From NCBI GenBank assembly GCA_016342325.1, contig JAEINR010000038.1, forward strand, positions 1 through 52,573: a stretch of DNA of 52,573 nucleotides, given 5' to 3'. Numbering within the stretch: position 1 is the first letter of the stretch; each line of letters starts with the position of its first letter. Shown one piece after another: positions 1 through 8,457 of this stretch. A program made the position numbers and the translations under genes. This DNA is from Desulfobacterium sp. Its GTDB lineage: Bacteria > Desulfobacterota > Desulfobacteria > Desulfobacterales > Desulfobacteraceae. The notes under the pieces are model-generated. The model was not told where the DNA came from and searched no databases. It was given only the letters and a program-made list of their open reading frames with translations.

Positions 1-99
1 ACCCGGTATTGGGCAAGTATAGGAGTTATACACTATTTTTGCTTTTTCCGCCGCGTAGCGGCTTCGTCCAACAAGTCTCATACTCCGGTACAAGTGCTG

Positions 100-128
100 T
101 TGACGATAAACGGTGTTTATGGTTATAT
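100..128 (+). promoter_or_regulatory. Candidate sigma-70 promoter with hairpin spacer
   Basis: TTGACG (100-105) and TTATAT (123-128) are separated by exactly 17 bp. The spacer contains an inverted repeat, ATAAAC-GGT-GTTTAT (106-120), which could be an operator for the AraC-type regulator downstream or simply chance. If used, it gives a leader of about 155 nt before the ATG at 290. I see no gene in the first 289 bases; the only long frame there, on the minus strand, has no recognisable domain. Confidence 0.4.
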
Positions 129-289
129 CTAACAGCAATAAGCGGGTAATGAAAATGATTGTTGTGGACATTTTTATGATTCCCCAGGACAGGTTGGGTG
201 GATTTAGATGAAATGATTTGCTTTATAAGGTATCGGTTGTTAACACAACGGCATGAGTATGACTGGAAAATAGGCAAAACAGGATACCA

Positions 290-1294
290 ATGACGTCTCA
301 AAGAACCACATCATCTGTTGCCATCGTCGCTTTGATTGATTTGTTGCATGACCATGGGTTTTCCCATGGAGTGATCGAGCAGGCAACCGGGATTCAGCGG
401 ACAAAAATGGAAGATCCCTATGCCAGAATTCCCATGGATCAGTTTTTAACCCTTTGGGAAGTGGCGATCCAATGGACCCAAAATCCCGCGTTACCCCTTA
501 CATTGAGGGAAAAAGATGATTCCGAGTTGATGCACCTGGTCGCCCATATCGGGATGGCCTGCTCCGATTTAAAGGAAGCCATTGAGAAATGGAGCAGATA
601 CGCAAGGTTGGTGTGTGAAGCGGACCGTATTGAGTTGCGGGAGGAAAAGGATTGCACGGTGCTTGTGTATGAAAACACATCCCCCGACCACCGGAACATA
701 TGGATCCCTGAACATCACCTGGCCCTGGCATTCCGGTATGGGGAGATTTTCACAGGCGTGAGTCAACCCCCTTTGGCCGTCCGTTTTCAGCATCCTCCCA
801 CCACCTACCCGGATCATTACCAGCGGGTGTTTCGCTGTCCGGTTCTATTCAATCAGGATGAAAATGCGCTGGTGCTGCCCAAAGGCATTCTGTCAATTCC
901 AATACGCACAACCAATCGGTACCTTGGGACCATCTTGAGTAAGCATGCAGAGTCCTTACTGGCGCATCTGGAGCACAACGACAGCGTAACCGACAGGGTC
1001 AAGACCCTTGTTTTCAGGCACATTGCCACAGGCAAAGTGGATGCGGTCTTTCTGGCCGGTCTGATGAATATGCACCCCAAAACCTTGTATCGTAAATTGA
1101 AACAGGAAGGGACGTCGTTCCAGGCGCTTCTTGAGAACACACGAAAAGAACTTGCCGTGAGCCATCTGAAACAAGGGCTGAGTGTGACTGAAATTACTTT
1201 TCATCTCGGTTTTTCCGAACCCAGCGCGTTTCAGCGGGCTTTTAAACGCTGGTTCGGTAAAAGCCCGGGAACCTATCGGTACCTTTTATCTTAA
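290..1294 (+). CDS. AraC-family transcriptional regulator
   Basis: A 334-residue regulator of the AraC type with an N-terminal effector-binding-like domain (about residues 15-200, resembling the arabinose-binding-like domain of OruR/ArgR-type regulators) and a C-terminal double helix-turn-helix (about 235-332). The second DNA-reading helix and its conserved flank are visible as VTEITFHLGFSEPSAFQRAF followed by KRWFGKSPGTYR, the classic AraC signature. It lies 76 bp upstream of the MACPF-hemopexin gene on the same strand, so it may control that gene; this is inference from position. Effector unknown. The family call is secure, the target is not. Confidence 0.9.
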   Translation: MTSQRTTSSVAIVALIDLLHDHGFSHGVIEQATGIQRTKMEDPYARIPMDQFLTLWEVAIQWTQNPALPLTLREKDDSELMHLVAHIGMACSDLKEAIEKWSRYARLVCEADRIELREEKDCTVLVYENTSPDHRNIWIPEHHLALAFRYGEIFTGVSQPPLAVRFQHPPTTYPDHYQRVFRCPVLFNQDENALVLPKGILSIPIRTTNRYLGTILSKHAESLLAHLEHNDSVTDRVKTLVFRHIATGKVDAVFLAGLMNMHPKTLYRKLKQEGTSFQALLENTRKELAVSHLKQGLSVTEITFHLGFSEPSAFQRAFKRWFGKSPGTYRYLLS

Positions 1295-1370
1295 GGGATT
1301 TTCTTACAATCTGATATTCATAATGGTATAACAGACCCATTACCCGCATAACTCTTTTGTGAGGCCGAAT

Positions 1371-2906
1371 ATGACGACAAAGAACCGTGAACCCCAGCTT
1401 TTGCCGGGACTGGATGTCGTGGGGCGGGGGATTTATCTGAGACCCCATCAGCCCTATGAGTTGAAGGCCGTTCTTTTCAAACAGGACGGGAAAAAAAGTA
1501 AATTCCATTCCAGGGAGACCGATCAAATCTACGATATTCCCGAAGGGTACGAGGTGAATGAAAGCCCCCCGGCACCTGCCAAGCAAGCCCTGAACACGAT
1601 TGTCCTAGAAGAATCGTGGGAACGTTTTGATAAGGAAATCGGACTGGATACAAGCCTTGCCATGGGGGTAACACCGTTCAGCGTCAATGTCACCGCCGGC
1701 CAGACCGATCAACTGCGAAACGAAGAAGATGCCTATTACGGCTTAAGAAACTCATTTATCCCGTTCTGGACCGTGTATATTCCAAACCTGGAAAATTTTG
1801 AGGACGATAGCTTTGGCACAGACCTGCCGGACACCTTTGACCATGCTCGTCGAAACGAATACGAACGCTTTTTTGAACGGTACGGAACCCATTATGTGAG
1901 AAGGGCCTGGGTCGGCGGAAAAGCCATGCTCGCCTTTTCTGTTGTCAAGTCGTCGAATATTACGAAACAGGAACTCCTTGCGGGCATGAAGGCAAGCTAT
2001 GGCCCGGTGGGCAGTGGCGGGATGCAAGGCAAAATGACTGTGGAAAAAGAAAAACTGCAGACCCATTCCCAATGCACGGTTTTCGGCAAAGGGGGGGATG
2101 AGTTAAAACTTGCAGCCTTAAGTTCCCTTGACGATGGTCTCTATAACGAGTGGCTCAAAAGCATCAAAGATAATCCTGGGACCATTGAGCTTGAGGTGAT
2201 GGGGATCTGGACATTGGTCAAAGACAGTAAAAAGGCCCAGGCCCTTATGGATGCCTACAGGGAGGCGACCGCATTCAGGCCGATCTCTTCGGTGGTCACC
2301 GTTGGCGGCAAGATTTACTTTGTCAGGGGAAATAAGTGCTTTTGTTACCATATAGAGCAAAACCGGAGCGAGAAACCAAAGCCCATAAGTGAAATCTGGC
2401 CGGCATTATCTCAATTCGGATTCCATCGGTTGGACGCGATATTCCGGGCGGATGACTTTTCCTCAAAAGAGGGCGAAAACCTGACCTCCAAACTCTACTT
2501 CTTCCGAAGGGACAAGTATCTTCGCATTGATGTGGAAACCGGTGGGGTTGACGATGGTTTTCCCAGAAAAATATCCGAGGGCTGGCCGGGTGTGAACTTT
2601 GAAAGGATCGATGCCGCCCTGGATTCCGGGACAGATTCAATTTATCTGTTTTGCGGTGATCAGTATGTCCGGTACAGTAAATCTCTAAACCGCGCCGACG
2701 AAGGATATCCAGAACCCATCAGGAAAAGGTGGGCAGGGCTCACCTTTGATAGAATTGACGGCGCCACCTACTGGGGAAACGGCAAGGTTTACTTTTTCAG
2801 GGGAGACCAGCACATCCGTTACGACATGGTAACCTATCGTGCCGATCCCGGATACCCGAAGTTTGTTATCGGTCAGTACGTGGAAGACTGGAAGTTCTTT
2901 GACTGA
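1371..2906 (+). CDS. MACPF (perforin-like) - hemopexin fusion protein
   Basis: A 511-residue protein joining two modules. The N-terminal ~290 residues carry the membrane-attack-complex/perforin signature YGTHY (residues 171-175) followed by a glycine-rich strand (WVGGKAML). Residues ~305-511 are four hemopexin-type blades with the recurring pattern YFFRGDQ(Y/H)xRYD...DxGYP...W.G..F.RIDAA, enough for a complete four-blade propeller. MACPF proteins oligomerise into pores; hemopexin propellers bind proteins, glycans or haem. No signal peptide or membrane segment is visible at the N-terminus, so export is unclear. The frame opens with GTG at 1359, but GAGG at 1361-1364 sits 6 nt before ATG 1371, which I prefer as start. 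The next gene encodes a DUF697 membrane protein 90 bp downstream. A pore-forming antagonism or defence role is inference only. Confidence 0.8.
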   Translation: MTTKNREPQLLPGLDVVGRGIYLRPHQPYELKAVLFKQDGKKSKFHSRETDQIYDIPEGYEVNESPPAPAKQALNTIVLEESWERFDKEIGLDTSLAMGVTPFSVNVTAGQTDQLRNEEDAYYGLRNSFIPFWTVYIPNLENFEDDSFGTDLPDTFDHARRNEYERFFERYGTHYVRRAWVGGKAMLAFSVVKSSNITKQELLAGMKASYGPVGSGGMQGKMTVEKEKLQTHSQCTVFGKGGDELKLAALSSLDDGLYNEWLKSIKDNPGTIELEVMGIWTLVKDSKKAQALMDAYREATAFRPISSVVTVGGKIYFVRGNKCFCYHIEQNRSEKPKPISEIWPALSQFGFHRLDAIFRADDFSSKEGENLTSKLYFFRRDKYLRIDVETGGVDDGFPRKISEGWPGVNFERIDAALDSGTDSIYLFCGDQYVRYSKSLNRADEGYPEPIRKRWAGLTFDRIDGATYWGNGKVYFFRGDQHIRYDMVTYRADPGYPKFVIGQYVEDWKFFD

Positions 2907-2996
2907 TACCGGCAACCAAAGGATGCCGATCATATGACCGAACACGATTTTATTTATTCTAATAAATAAATTGTAATCGGAACGGGGGAGCGTTAG

Positions 2997-3473
2997 ATGA
3001 CAGAAACAGATACGAAAATAAACAGGGCAAACAGGATTGTCAAAAACTACATGCTGGGCGCCCTTGCCGTGGGTATCATTCCTTTACCCATCGTGGATCT
3101 GGCAGCCCTGTCCGCAATTCAACTCAAGATGCTTCACAGCCTTGCACGGCTCTACGATATCGAATTTTCAGAGCATATGGGTAAATCCCTGCTCTCGGCG
3201 GTTTTAGGGAGCAGTGTACCCCTTTCTTTTTCCCGGAATTTAGGCGGTCTGGCCAGGTGCATTCCCGGTTACGGCCAGGCCACGGCCATGCTCAGTGTTT
3301 CCCTGTTCGGTGGTGCGTCCACCTATGGTATTGGAAAGGTGTTTGTCCAGCACTTTGAATCCGGTGGCACGTTTCTCTCATTTGATCCGAAAAAAGTTAA
3401 AGCCTATTATGCCAAGCAGTTTGAAAAAGGGAAAGAAGAGGTGGTCGGGACTTTTGCAGGGAAAAAACCCTGA
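2997..3473 (+). CDS. DUF697 family membrane-associated protein
   Basis: 158 residues matching the DUF697 pattern: a hydrophobic N-terminal segment ending in the conserved IIPLPIVDLAALSAIQLKML (residues ~26-45), then a second glycine-rich hydrophobic stretch around residues 60-110 with LGGLARCIPGYGQATAMLSV. The C-terminus is charged and lysine-rich. DUF697 domains occur alone or fused to GTPases (YcjF-like) and are thought to be membrane-associated; molecular function is unknown. GGGGGAG stands about 7 nt before the ATG. It probably shares a transcript with the upstream MACPF-hemopexin gene, so it may be a partner or a protective factor; nothing in the sequence proves either. Confidence 0.75.
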   Translation: MTETDTKINRANRIVKNYMLGALAVGIIPLPIVDLAALSAIQLKMLHSLARLYDIEFSEHMGKSLLSAVLGSSVPLSFSRNLGGLARCIPGYGQATAMLSVSLFGGASTYGIGKVFVQHFESGGTFLSFDPKKVKAYYAKQFEKGKEEVVGTFAGKKP

Positions 3474-3518
3474 CGGATCAAGGATATAAAAGGATATAAA
3501 AAAAGGTGTCAACAGCGG

Positions 3519-4430
3519 CTATTGGGACGGGTTGGAGATGGATTCCCCGGGATCTTTTGTCCTGGACGCCAGTTCCCAGAGCGCCCGGATCTTAGGGATG
3601 GATAGATTTTTTTCCATGGTGCAAAGTCCGATCTCATAGGGGGGCAGTTCCGGCAGGTCATCCAGGATCATGATATCTTCCATGAGCGGGCTTTTTTCCA
3701 GGACCAGTTCCGGCACCAAACCAATGCCGCATCCCAGATTAACCAAGGCAATGATGGCCTCATGGCCTGCCACCCGGGAATAGATGTGGGGCACCTGCTG
3801 ATGCCTGGCAAACCACAGGTCCATGCGTTCCCGGCTTAAGCCCACATCGGGAAGGATCATGGGGGTTTTTTTCCAGTCGATCCTGCCATCCCGGTATTGA
3901 ATGATATTGGGAAAACGCCGGGAGGCGATAAACACCAGGGGGCTTGTGACCATTTTAAAAAATGCCAGGTGGGGGTGTATCTTCTCCGGCAGGGCCGCAA
4001 TGACCACATCCACGTCCCGGTTGACAATCAGGGGGATGGATTTGGCAGGATCCCCGGTTTCAAGTTTGATCTGCACCTTGGGATGAATCACCCGGTAACG
4101 GGCGATGATATCGGGCAGGATGCTATAGGCCGCTGTGACCGAGCAATAGAGGGATAGTTCTCCCTGGAGGACGTCATCTTCGGACAATTCCATTTGCAGG
4201 CGGTCCCAACGCTGGATGACATCCTCGGCATATTTTTTAAAGGCTTGACCGGCAAAGGTCAATGCCACGGATCGGTTGTCCCGGATAAAAAGGGGCTGAC
4301 CCACCTCGGCCTCCAGGCGCTGGATCATCCGGGTCAAGGCGGAAGGGGTAATATTGCAGGCCATGCTTGTCCGGGCAAAATGAAGGGAGCCGGAAAGATG
4401 TCTGAAAAGCTGTAACGTCCGAATATCCAT
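3519..4430 (-). CDS. ilvY: IlvY-type LysR regulator
   Basis: A 303-residue LysR-family activator. The N-terminal winged helix-turn-helix (about residues 1-60) contains FARTSMACNITPSALTRMIQ, and residues ~90-295 form the periplasmic-binding-protein-like effector domain. It is transcribed divergently from ilvC with 182 bp between the two starts, the arrangement known for IlvY in enterobacteria, where it activates ilvC in response to acetolactate or acetohydroxybutyrate. The sequence of the HTH and the context together support ilvY rather than a generic LysR protein. Two direct AGGATATAAA units lie in the 45 bp past its stop. Confidence 0.88.
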   Translation of the reverse strand: MDIRTLQLFRHLSGSLHFARTSMACNITPSALTRMIQRLEAEVGQPLFIRDNRSVALTFAGQAFKKYAEDVIQRWDRLQMELSEDDVLQGELSLYCSVTAAYSILPDIIARYRVIHPKVQIKLETGDPAKSIPLIVNRDVDVVIAALPEKIHPHLAFFKMVTSPLVFIASRRFPNIIQYRDGRIDWKKTPMILPDVGLSRERMDLWFARHQQVPHIYSRVAGHEAIIALVNLGCGIGLVPELVLEKSPLMEDIMILDDLPELPPYEIGLCTMEKNLSIPKIRALWELASRTKDPGESISNPSQ

Positions 4431-4495
4431 AGGGGACTCTGCTGATCCTGTTGATAAAAGTTAATGTTCCTGTGTGTATATCATCGTGTTTCATT

Positions 4496-4534
4496 TTGCG
4501 CAATATAACGTTGCGAATAATTCATTTGACGCAA
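4496..4534. promoter_or_regulatory. Candidate IlvY operators and ilvC promoter
   Basis: The ilvY-ilvC spacer holds TTGCGCAA (4496-4503, self-complementary), TTGCG again at 4511-4515, and CGCAA at 4530-4534, so that two TTGCG units repeat directly 15 bp apart and the second forms an inverted pair with CGCAA. The last unit overlaps a TTGACG hexamer at 4526-4531 that could be the ilvC -35 element, with a weak CATTAA 17 bp on. Paired operators next to the -35 box fit LysR-type activation. Assignment to IlvY is inference from position. Confidence 0.6.
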
Positions 4535-4612
4535 TGTAAAAAATAAGCCATTAAGGTACACAAGCGTTTAAAAATCAATTTACTGAAGAACAATATAAAA
4601 AGGAGCAGGGAA

Positions 4613-6085
4613 ATGGGTGAAAATTATTTTAATGGATTGCCACTGCGGCTGCAGCTTGAAGAATTATCCCAGTGCCGGTTCATGGACATTTCTGAGTTCA
4701 ATGGCGTGGAGGCCCTGAAGGGTAAAAAAATCGTAATCGTCGGATGCGGTGCCCAGGGACTTCACCAGGGTCTCAACCTGAGGGACAGCGGTCTGGATGT
4801 ATCCTATACCTTGCGGGACGCTGCCATCAGTGAAAAACGGCAGTCCTGGAAAAACGCCTCGGAGAACGGCTTCAGCGTGGGTCCCTATGAAACCATGCTG
4901 CCCGGTGCCGACCTGGTCATCAACCTGACGCCTGACAAACAGCACACCAACGTGGTTGAGTCGGTCATGCCCCTGATGAAAAAAGATGCATGCCTGTCCT
5001 ATTCCCATGGATTTAACATTGTTGAAGAAGGCATGCAGATCCGGGAAGATCTTACCGTGATCATGGTTGCCCCCAAATCCCCTGGCACTGAAGTCAGGGA
5101 AGAATACAAGCGGGGGTTTGGCGTGCCCACCCTCATTGCCGTGCACCGGGAAAACGATCCCCGGGGAGAAGGATTTGAACTGGCCAAGGCCTATGCCGCC
5201 GGCACCGGCGGTCACAGGGCAGGGGTGCTTGATTCCTCTTTTGTGGCCGAGGTTAAATCCGATCTCATGGGCGAGCAGACCATCCTTTGCGGTGTTCTCC
5301 AGATGGGGTCGATCCTCTGTTTCGACAAGATGATCGAGCAGGGTGTGGAATCGGGCTATGCCTCTAAATTGATCCAGTACGGCTGGGAAACAATTACCGA
5401 AGCCCTGAAACACGGTGGCATCACCAATATGATGGACCGCCTCTCCAACCCGGCCAAAATAAAAGCCTTTGACCTGGCTGAGCAAATCAAGGATATCCTT
5501 GAACCCTTGTTCAACAAGCACATGGACGACATCATCGGCGGCCATTTTTCCAGAACCATGATGGAAGACTGGGCCAATGACGATGTCAACCTGCTCAAAT
5601 GGCGGGCAGAGACGGCTGAAACCGCCTTTGAAAAATCCACCTGCACGGACGCCGAGATCCCTGAGCAGGAATTCTTTGACAAGGGCATTCTGATGATTGC
5701 CATGGTTAAAGCCGGTGTTGAATTGGCCTACGACACCATGGTTTCATCCGGCATCATTGAGGAATCGGCCTATTATGAGTCCCTCCATGAGGTGCCCCTC
5801 ATCGCCAACCTCATTGCCCGGAAAAAACTCTATGAAATGAATGTGGTTATTTCCGATACTGCTGAGTATGGCTGCTATCTCTTTGCCCATCAAGCCGTGC
5901 CCATGCTTGAGGAGTTCATGAAAACAATTGATCCTGAAGCCATTGGCAAGGGCCTTGATTCCACAGACAACAGCGTGGACAACATCCGCCTGATCCAGGT
6001 CAATGAGGCCATCCGGTCCACCTCCGTGGAAGAGGTGGGTCAAGAGTTAAGATCTTATATGAGTGCCATGAAACCGATTATGTAA
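4613..6085 (+). CDS. ilvC: Ketol-acid reductoisomerase, class II
   Basis: 490 residues, the length of the long (class II) acetohydroxyacid isomeroreductase found in E. coli. It converts acetolactate or acetohydroxybutyrate to the dihydroxy acids of valine and isoleucine synthesis, using NADPH and Mg2+. The Rossmann fold is seen at [20 protein letters not shown] (residues ~40-60), followed by the cofactor-binding loop, then the duplicated knotted helical domains typical of class II (about 210-345 and 355-485). AAGGAG lies about 8 nt before the ATG. Expression is probably under IlvY. The gene ends in a clean hairpin terminator, so it looks monocistronic; no other ilv gene is present in the window. 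Confidence 0.96.
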   Translation: MGENYFNGLPLRLQLEELSQCRFMDISEFNGVEALKGKKIVIVGCGAQGLHQGLNLRDSGLDVSYTLRDAAISEKRQSWKNASENGFSVGPYETMLPGADLVINLTPDKQHTNVVESVMPLMKKDACLSYSHGFNIVEEGMQIREDLTVIMVAPKSPGTEVREEYKRGFGVPTLIAVHRENDPRGEGFELAKAYAAGTGGHRAGVLDSSFVAEVKSDLMGEQTILCGVLQMGSILCFDKMIEQGVESGYASKLIQYGWETITEALKHGGITNMMDRLSNPAKIKAFDLAEQIKDILEPLFNKHMDDIIGGHFSRTMMEDWANDDVNLLKWRAETAETAFEKSTCTDAEIPEQEFFDKGILMIAMVKAGVELAYDTMVSSGIIEESAYYESLHEVPLIANLIARKKLYEMNVVISDTAEYGCYLFAHQAVPMLEEFMKTIDPEAIGKGLDSTDNSVDNIRLIQVNEAIRSTSVEEVGQELRSYMSAMKPIM

Positions 6086-6126
6086 GCGCTTAAGTTCAAG
6101 TGTGAACATCTGTAACGTTTCCTTGA

Positions 6127-6169
6127 ATCGCCCCAGGCCGCCCTTGTGGCCTGGGGCGATTTGTCTTCC
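6127..6169 (+). terminator. Rho-independent terminator of ilvC
   Basis: A perfect 13-bp stem, ATCGCCCCAGGCC (6127-6139) against GGCCTGGGGCGAT (6148-6160), with an 8-nt loop, followed by TTGTCTT. It begins 41 nt after the ilvC stop codon. Confidence 0.85.
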
Positions 6170-6219
6170 GGCAGTTTTTTTCGTTGCCGAACCCCTATAA
6201 AACGAGTTGAATACCTGCC

Positions 6220-7620
6220 ATGAAAATCATCAATGCCAGCGCCCATGACCTTTTTGTTGACCGGTTTGAGGCCAGACCCGGGGAGGCCTGGTGTCTGGTG
6301 GGAACCAATCGGTCCGGGATTGATACATTTTTTAAGTTGCTTGCAGGAGAGGTTTCCGATGTAACAGCGGAGCTGCTGGAATTGCCAGAAAATCCCGGGG
6401 TTGTCTCTTTCAAACGCCAGCAGGCGTTGTTTGAGGAAGAGTTGAGAAAAGATGATACCGATTATCTGGACAGGATCGACCCGGGTACCCGGGCCGCTTC
6501 TTTTCTCCATAACGTGGAGGATCATGGCGATCTGATCAAGGCGTTTGCCATGGGTGATTCCATGGACAAGGGGTACCGCCAGCTGAGTACCGGCCAGTCC
6601 AGAAAACTCATGCTCCTGGCCCAGATCACCCGGGGGATTTCAAGCCTGGTGGTCCAGGCCCCCTATGAAGGGTTGGACCGGGCAAGCTGTGACGAACTTG
6701 ACAAGGCCCTGGCCGTTTGTCATCAATGGGGTATCCAGCTTATTATTACGGCACACAACCGGGGGGATATCCCGGGGTGGTGTACCCATGTGGGGGGCAT
6801 TGCCCAGGGCCGGATTGTCCATGCCGGTCCCCGGACAAGCAATATGGACTGGATTGAAACCATTCTGTCCACAAAAGCCCCGGATTTCAAGGCCTCGATA
6901 AACGAAATAGTTCAGAATGGAAAACCATCGAGCTGGGACATTTGCAATGGCAATGGGGAGCCGGCAATGGAATTGGTCCGGCTTCAAAAGGGGTCTGCCG
7001 GATATGACGGTAAGGCCGTGTTTTCCGACCTGGACTTTTGTATCCGTACCCATGACCACACCCTGGTTACAGGGCCCAACGGATGTGGGAAATCCACCCT
7101 GCTCCAGATGATCATGGGGGATCACCCGGCCTGCTACCGGAACGACCTGCGCATCTTTGGCATCCAGCGGGGAACCGGGGAATCCATCTGGGAATTAAAG
7201 CAGCACATGGGGATTGTCAGCCCGGATCTGCACCGAAATTACCACGTGCCGGGGACGACCCTGCACTGTATTATTTCCGGTCTTTTTGATTCCATTGGTC
7301 TTTATAATCCATACACCCCCAAGGATGAAGAAAAAGCCATGAAATGGCTGGAGCGCACAGGCCTTGCCCAAGAGGCTCATACCCCTTTTCGTAGGCTTTC
7401 CTATGCTGACCAGCGCCTGGTGCTCATTGCCAGGGCCCTGATCAAGATGCCCAGGTTGCTCATACTGGATGAAGCCACCCAGGGGCTGGACGAACCCAAC
7501 CGCCTGGCCGTGCTTGATTTTTTGGAACAGGTGGCCGGGGAAGGGCTCAGCACCCTCCTCTATGTCAGCCACCGTGAAGACGAGTTCCGAAGCTTTTTTA
7601 CGTCCCATATCCGAATGTAG
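6220..7620 (+). CDS. modF: ModF-like twin-domain ABC ATPase
   Basis: A 466-residue soluble protein of two ABC ATPase halves, resembling ModF (PhrA), a poorly understood ATPase associated with molybdate transport in E. coli. The C-terminal half is intact: Walker A GPNGCGKST, signature region LSYADQR, Walker B LLILDEATQGLD and H-loop YVSHRED. The N-terminal half is degenerate: its P-loop reads GTNRSGIDT (Ile in place of the catalytic Lys) and its Walker B reads LVVQAPYEGLD, while the signature LSTGQSRK is kept. One site is therefore probably non-hydrolytic. There is no membrane segment and no molybdate permease gene nearby. ATG 6220 has only a weak ribosome-binding site. Confidence 0.72.
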   Translation: MKIINASAHDLFVDRFEARPGEAWCLVGTNRSGIDTFFKLLAGEVSDVTAELLELPENPGVVSFKRQQALFEEELRKDDTDYLDRIDPGTRAASFLHNVEDHGDLIKAFAMGDSMDKGYRQLSTGQSRKLMLLAQITRGISSLVVQAPYEGLDRASCDELDKALAVCHQWGIQLIITAHNRGDIPGWCTHVGGIAQGRIVHAGPRTSNMDWIETILSTKAPDFKASINEIVQNGKPSSWDICNGNGEPAMELVRLQKGSAGYDGKAVFSDLDFCIRTHDHTLVTGPNGCGKSTLLQMIMGDHPACYRNDLRIFGIQRGTGESIWELKQHMGIVSPDLHRNYHVPGTTLHCIISGLFDSIGLYNPYTPKDEEKAMKWLERTGLAQEAHTPFRRLSYADQRLVLIARALIKMPRLLILDEATQGLDEPNRLAVLDFLEQVAGEGLSTLLYVSHREDEFRSFFTSHIRM

Positions 7621-7683
7621 CCCCTGTTATGAACGGCCCGGCCGGAGAAGGTTAGGGCTTTTGAAAAAAAAACCTTGCATTAA

Positions 7684-7698
7684 AAGACGACCGGTCTT
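7684..7698. promoter_or_regulatory. TetR-type operator, autoregulatory copy
   Basis: AAGAC-GACCG-GTCTT, a 5+5 inverted repeat ending 11 nt before the TetR start codon. Its 13-bp core AGACGACCGGTCT is identical to that of the site at 8426-8440 before the reductase gene. Repeated use of one palindrome at both promoters indicates that the repressor controls itself and the reductase. Confidence 0.75.
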
Positions 7699-7709
7699 AT
7701 TGTTTCTCC

Positions 7710-8321
7710 ATGGGACGACCAAGAAAAAGCGAACATACACGGCAAAAACTCCTGGAAAAGGGGGTTGTACTGCTTTCTGAGCACGGGTACCACGGGTGCG
7801 GCCTGAAAAAGATCCTGGACACGGTGCAGGTTCCCAAGGGCTCCTTTTACAACTATTTCGAGAGTAAAGAGGCCTACGTGGCGGAGATCATCCAGTTTTA
7901 TAGCCAGGGACTGATCGTCCGGTTGGATGCCTACCTTGAAAACACTGCCGACGATCCGGTCTCCACGATCCGTAACATTTATACAGCCGTGGCCGATGAA
8001 CTGGAAGCCCATGGCAGGCAGGGCTGCCTGATCGGCAACCTGGCCGCCGAACTCGGAACCTCCAGCGACCTGTGTCAACACACCATGCAGCAGTCCTTTG
8101 AGAGTTGGAAGAACCGGATTGTTCCCTTGATTCAAGGGGGGCAGGAGGGCGGACAGATCCGGGATGACCTGTCTGCTGAAACCCTGACGGACATGTTCTG
8201 GAGTACCTGGCAGGGCGGACTGCTGAGGATGAAGATTGACGGGGATGCCACCCATTTACGGGATCTTCTCCATGTGGTTTTGGATGTCCTGTTTGTGCCC
8301 AGGGAAAAGAATACACCCTGA
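7710..8321 (+). CDS. TetR/AcrR-family repressor
   Basis: 203 residues. The N-terminal helix-turn-helix (about residues 8-55) shows the TetR pattern VPKGSFYNYFESKEAYVAEI, and the remaining helical domain would bind the ligand. It begins with the GRPRKSEHTR leader typical of NemR/AcuR-like repressors that sense electrophiles and control old-yellow enzymes. Its operator is present just upstream of its own start and again in front of the flavin reductase gene 137 bp downstream. I infer repression relieved by an electrophilic or quinone-like substrate of that reductase; the ligand is not visible from sequence. Confidence 0.88.
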   Translation: MGRPRKSEHTRQKLLEKGVVLLSEHGYHGCGLKKILDTVQVPKGSFYNYFESKEAYVAEIIQFYSQGLIVRLDAYLENTADDPVSTIRNIYTAVADELEAHGRQGCLIGNLAAELGTSSDLCQHTMQQSFESWKNRIVPLIQGGQEGGQIRDDLSAETLTDMFWSTWQGGLLRMKIDGDATHLRDLLHVVLDVLFVPREKNTP

Positions 8322-8403
8322 ACAGTTGCTGTTTTCGTTTGAATTGAAGCGGTGGCAACAGCTTTATTTGTGCAGCTAAGCAATAGGTATCATAGAAGAA
8401 TTT

Positions 8404-8440
8404 TTGACATTTTTTTGATAAAAAATAGACGACCGGTCTA
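8404..8440 (+). promoter_or_regulatory. Reductase promoter overlapped by TetR operator
   Basis: A consensus TTGACA (8404-8409) is followed 16 bp later by the perfect 5+5 inverted repeat TAGAC-GACCG-GTCTA (8426-8440), which occupies the place of the -10 element (TAGACG). A bound repressor would block polymerase. The 13-bp core equals that of the operator at 7685-7697. The start codon of the reductase lies 17 nt downstream. Confidence 0.72.
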
Positions 8441-8457
8441 ATTTTAAGGAGAGCGCC

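Noticed and set aside
50-62. GCCGC-GTA-GCGGC hairpin as a terminator
   Set aside because: No T run on either side in the right position.
4664-5545. Long antisense frame (293 codons) in ilvC
   Set aside because: Shadow of a high-GC third-position coding gene; no domain, no ribosome-binding site.
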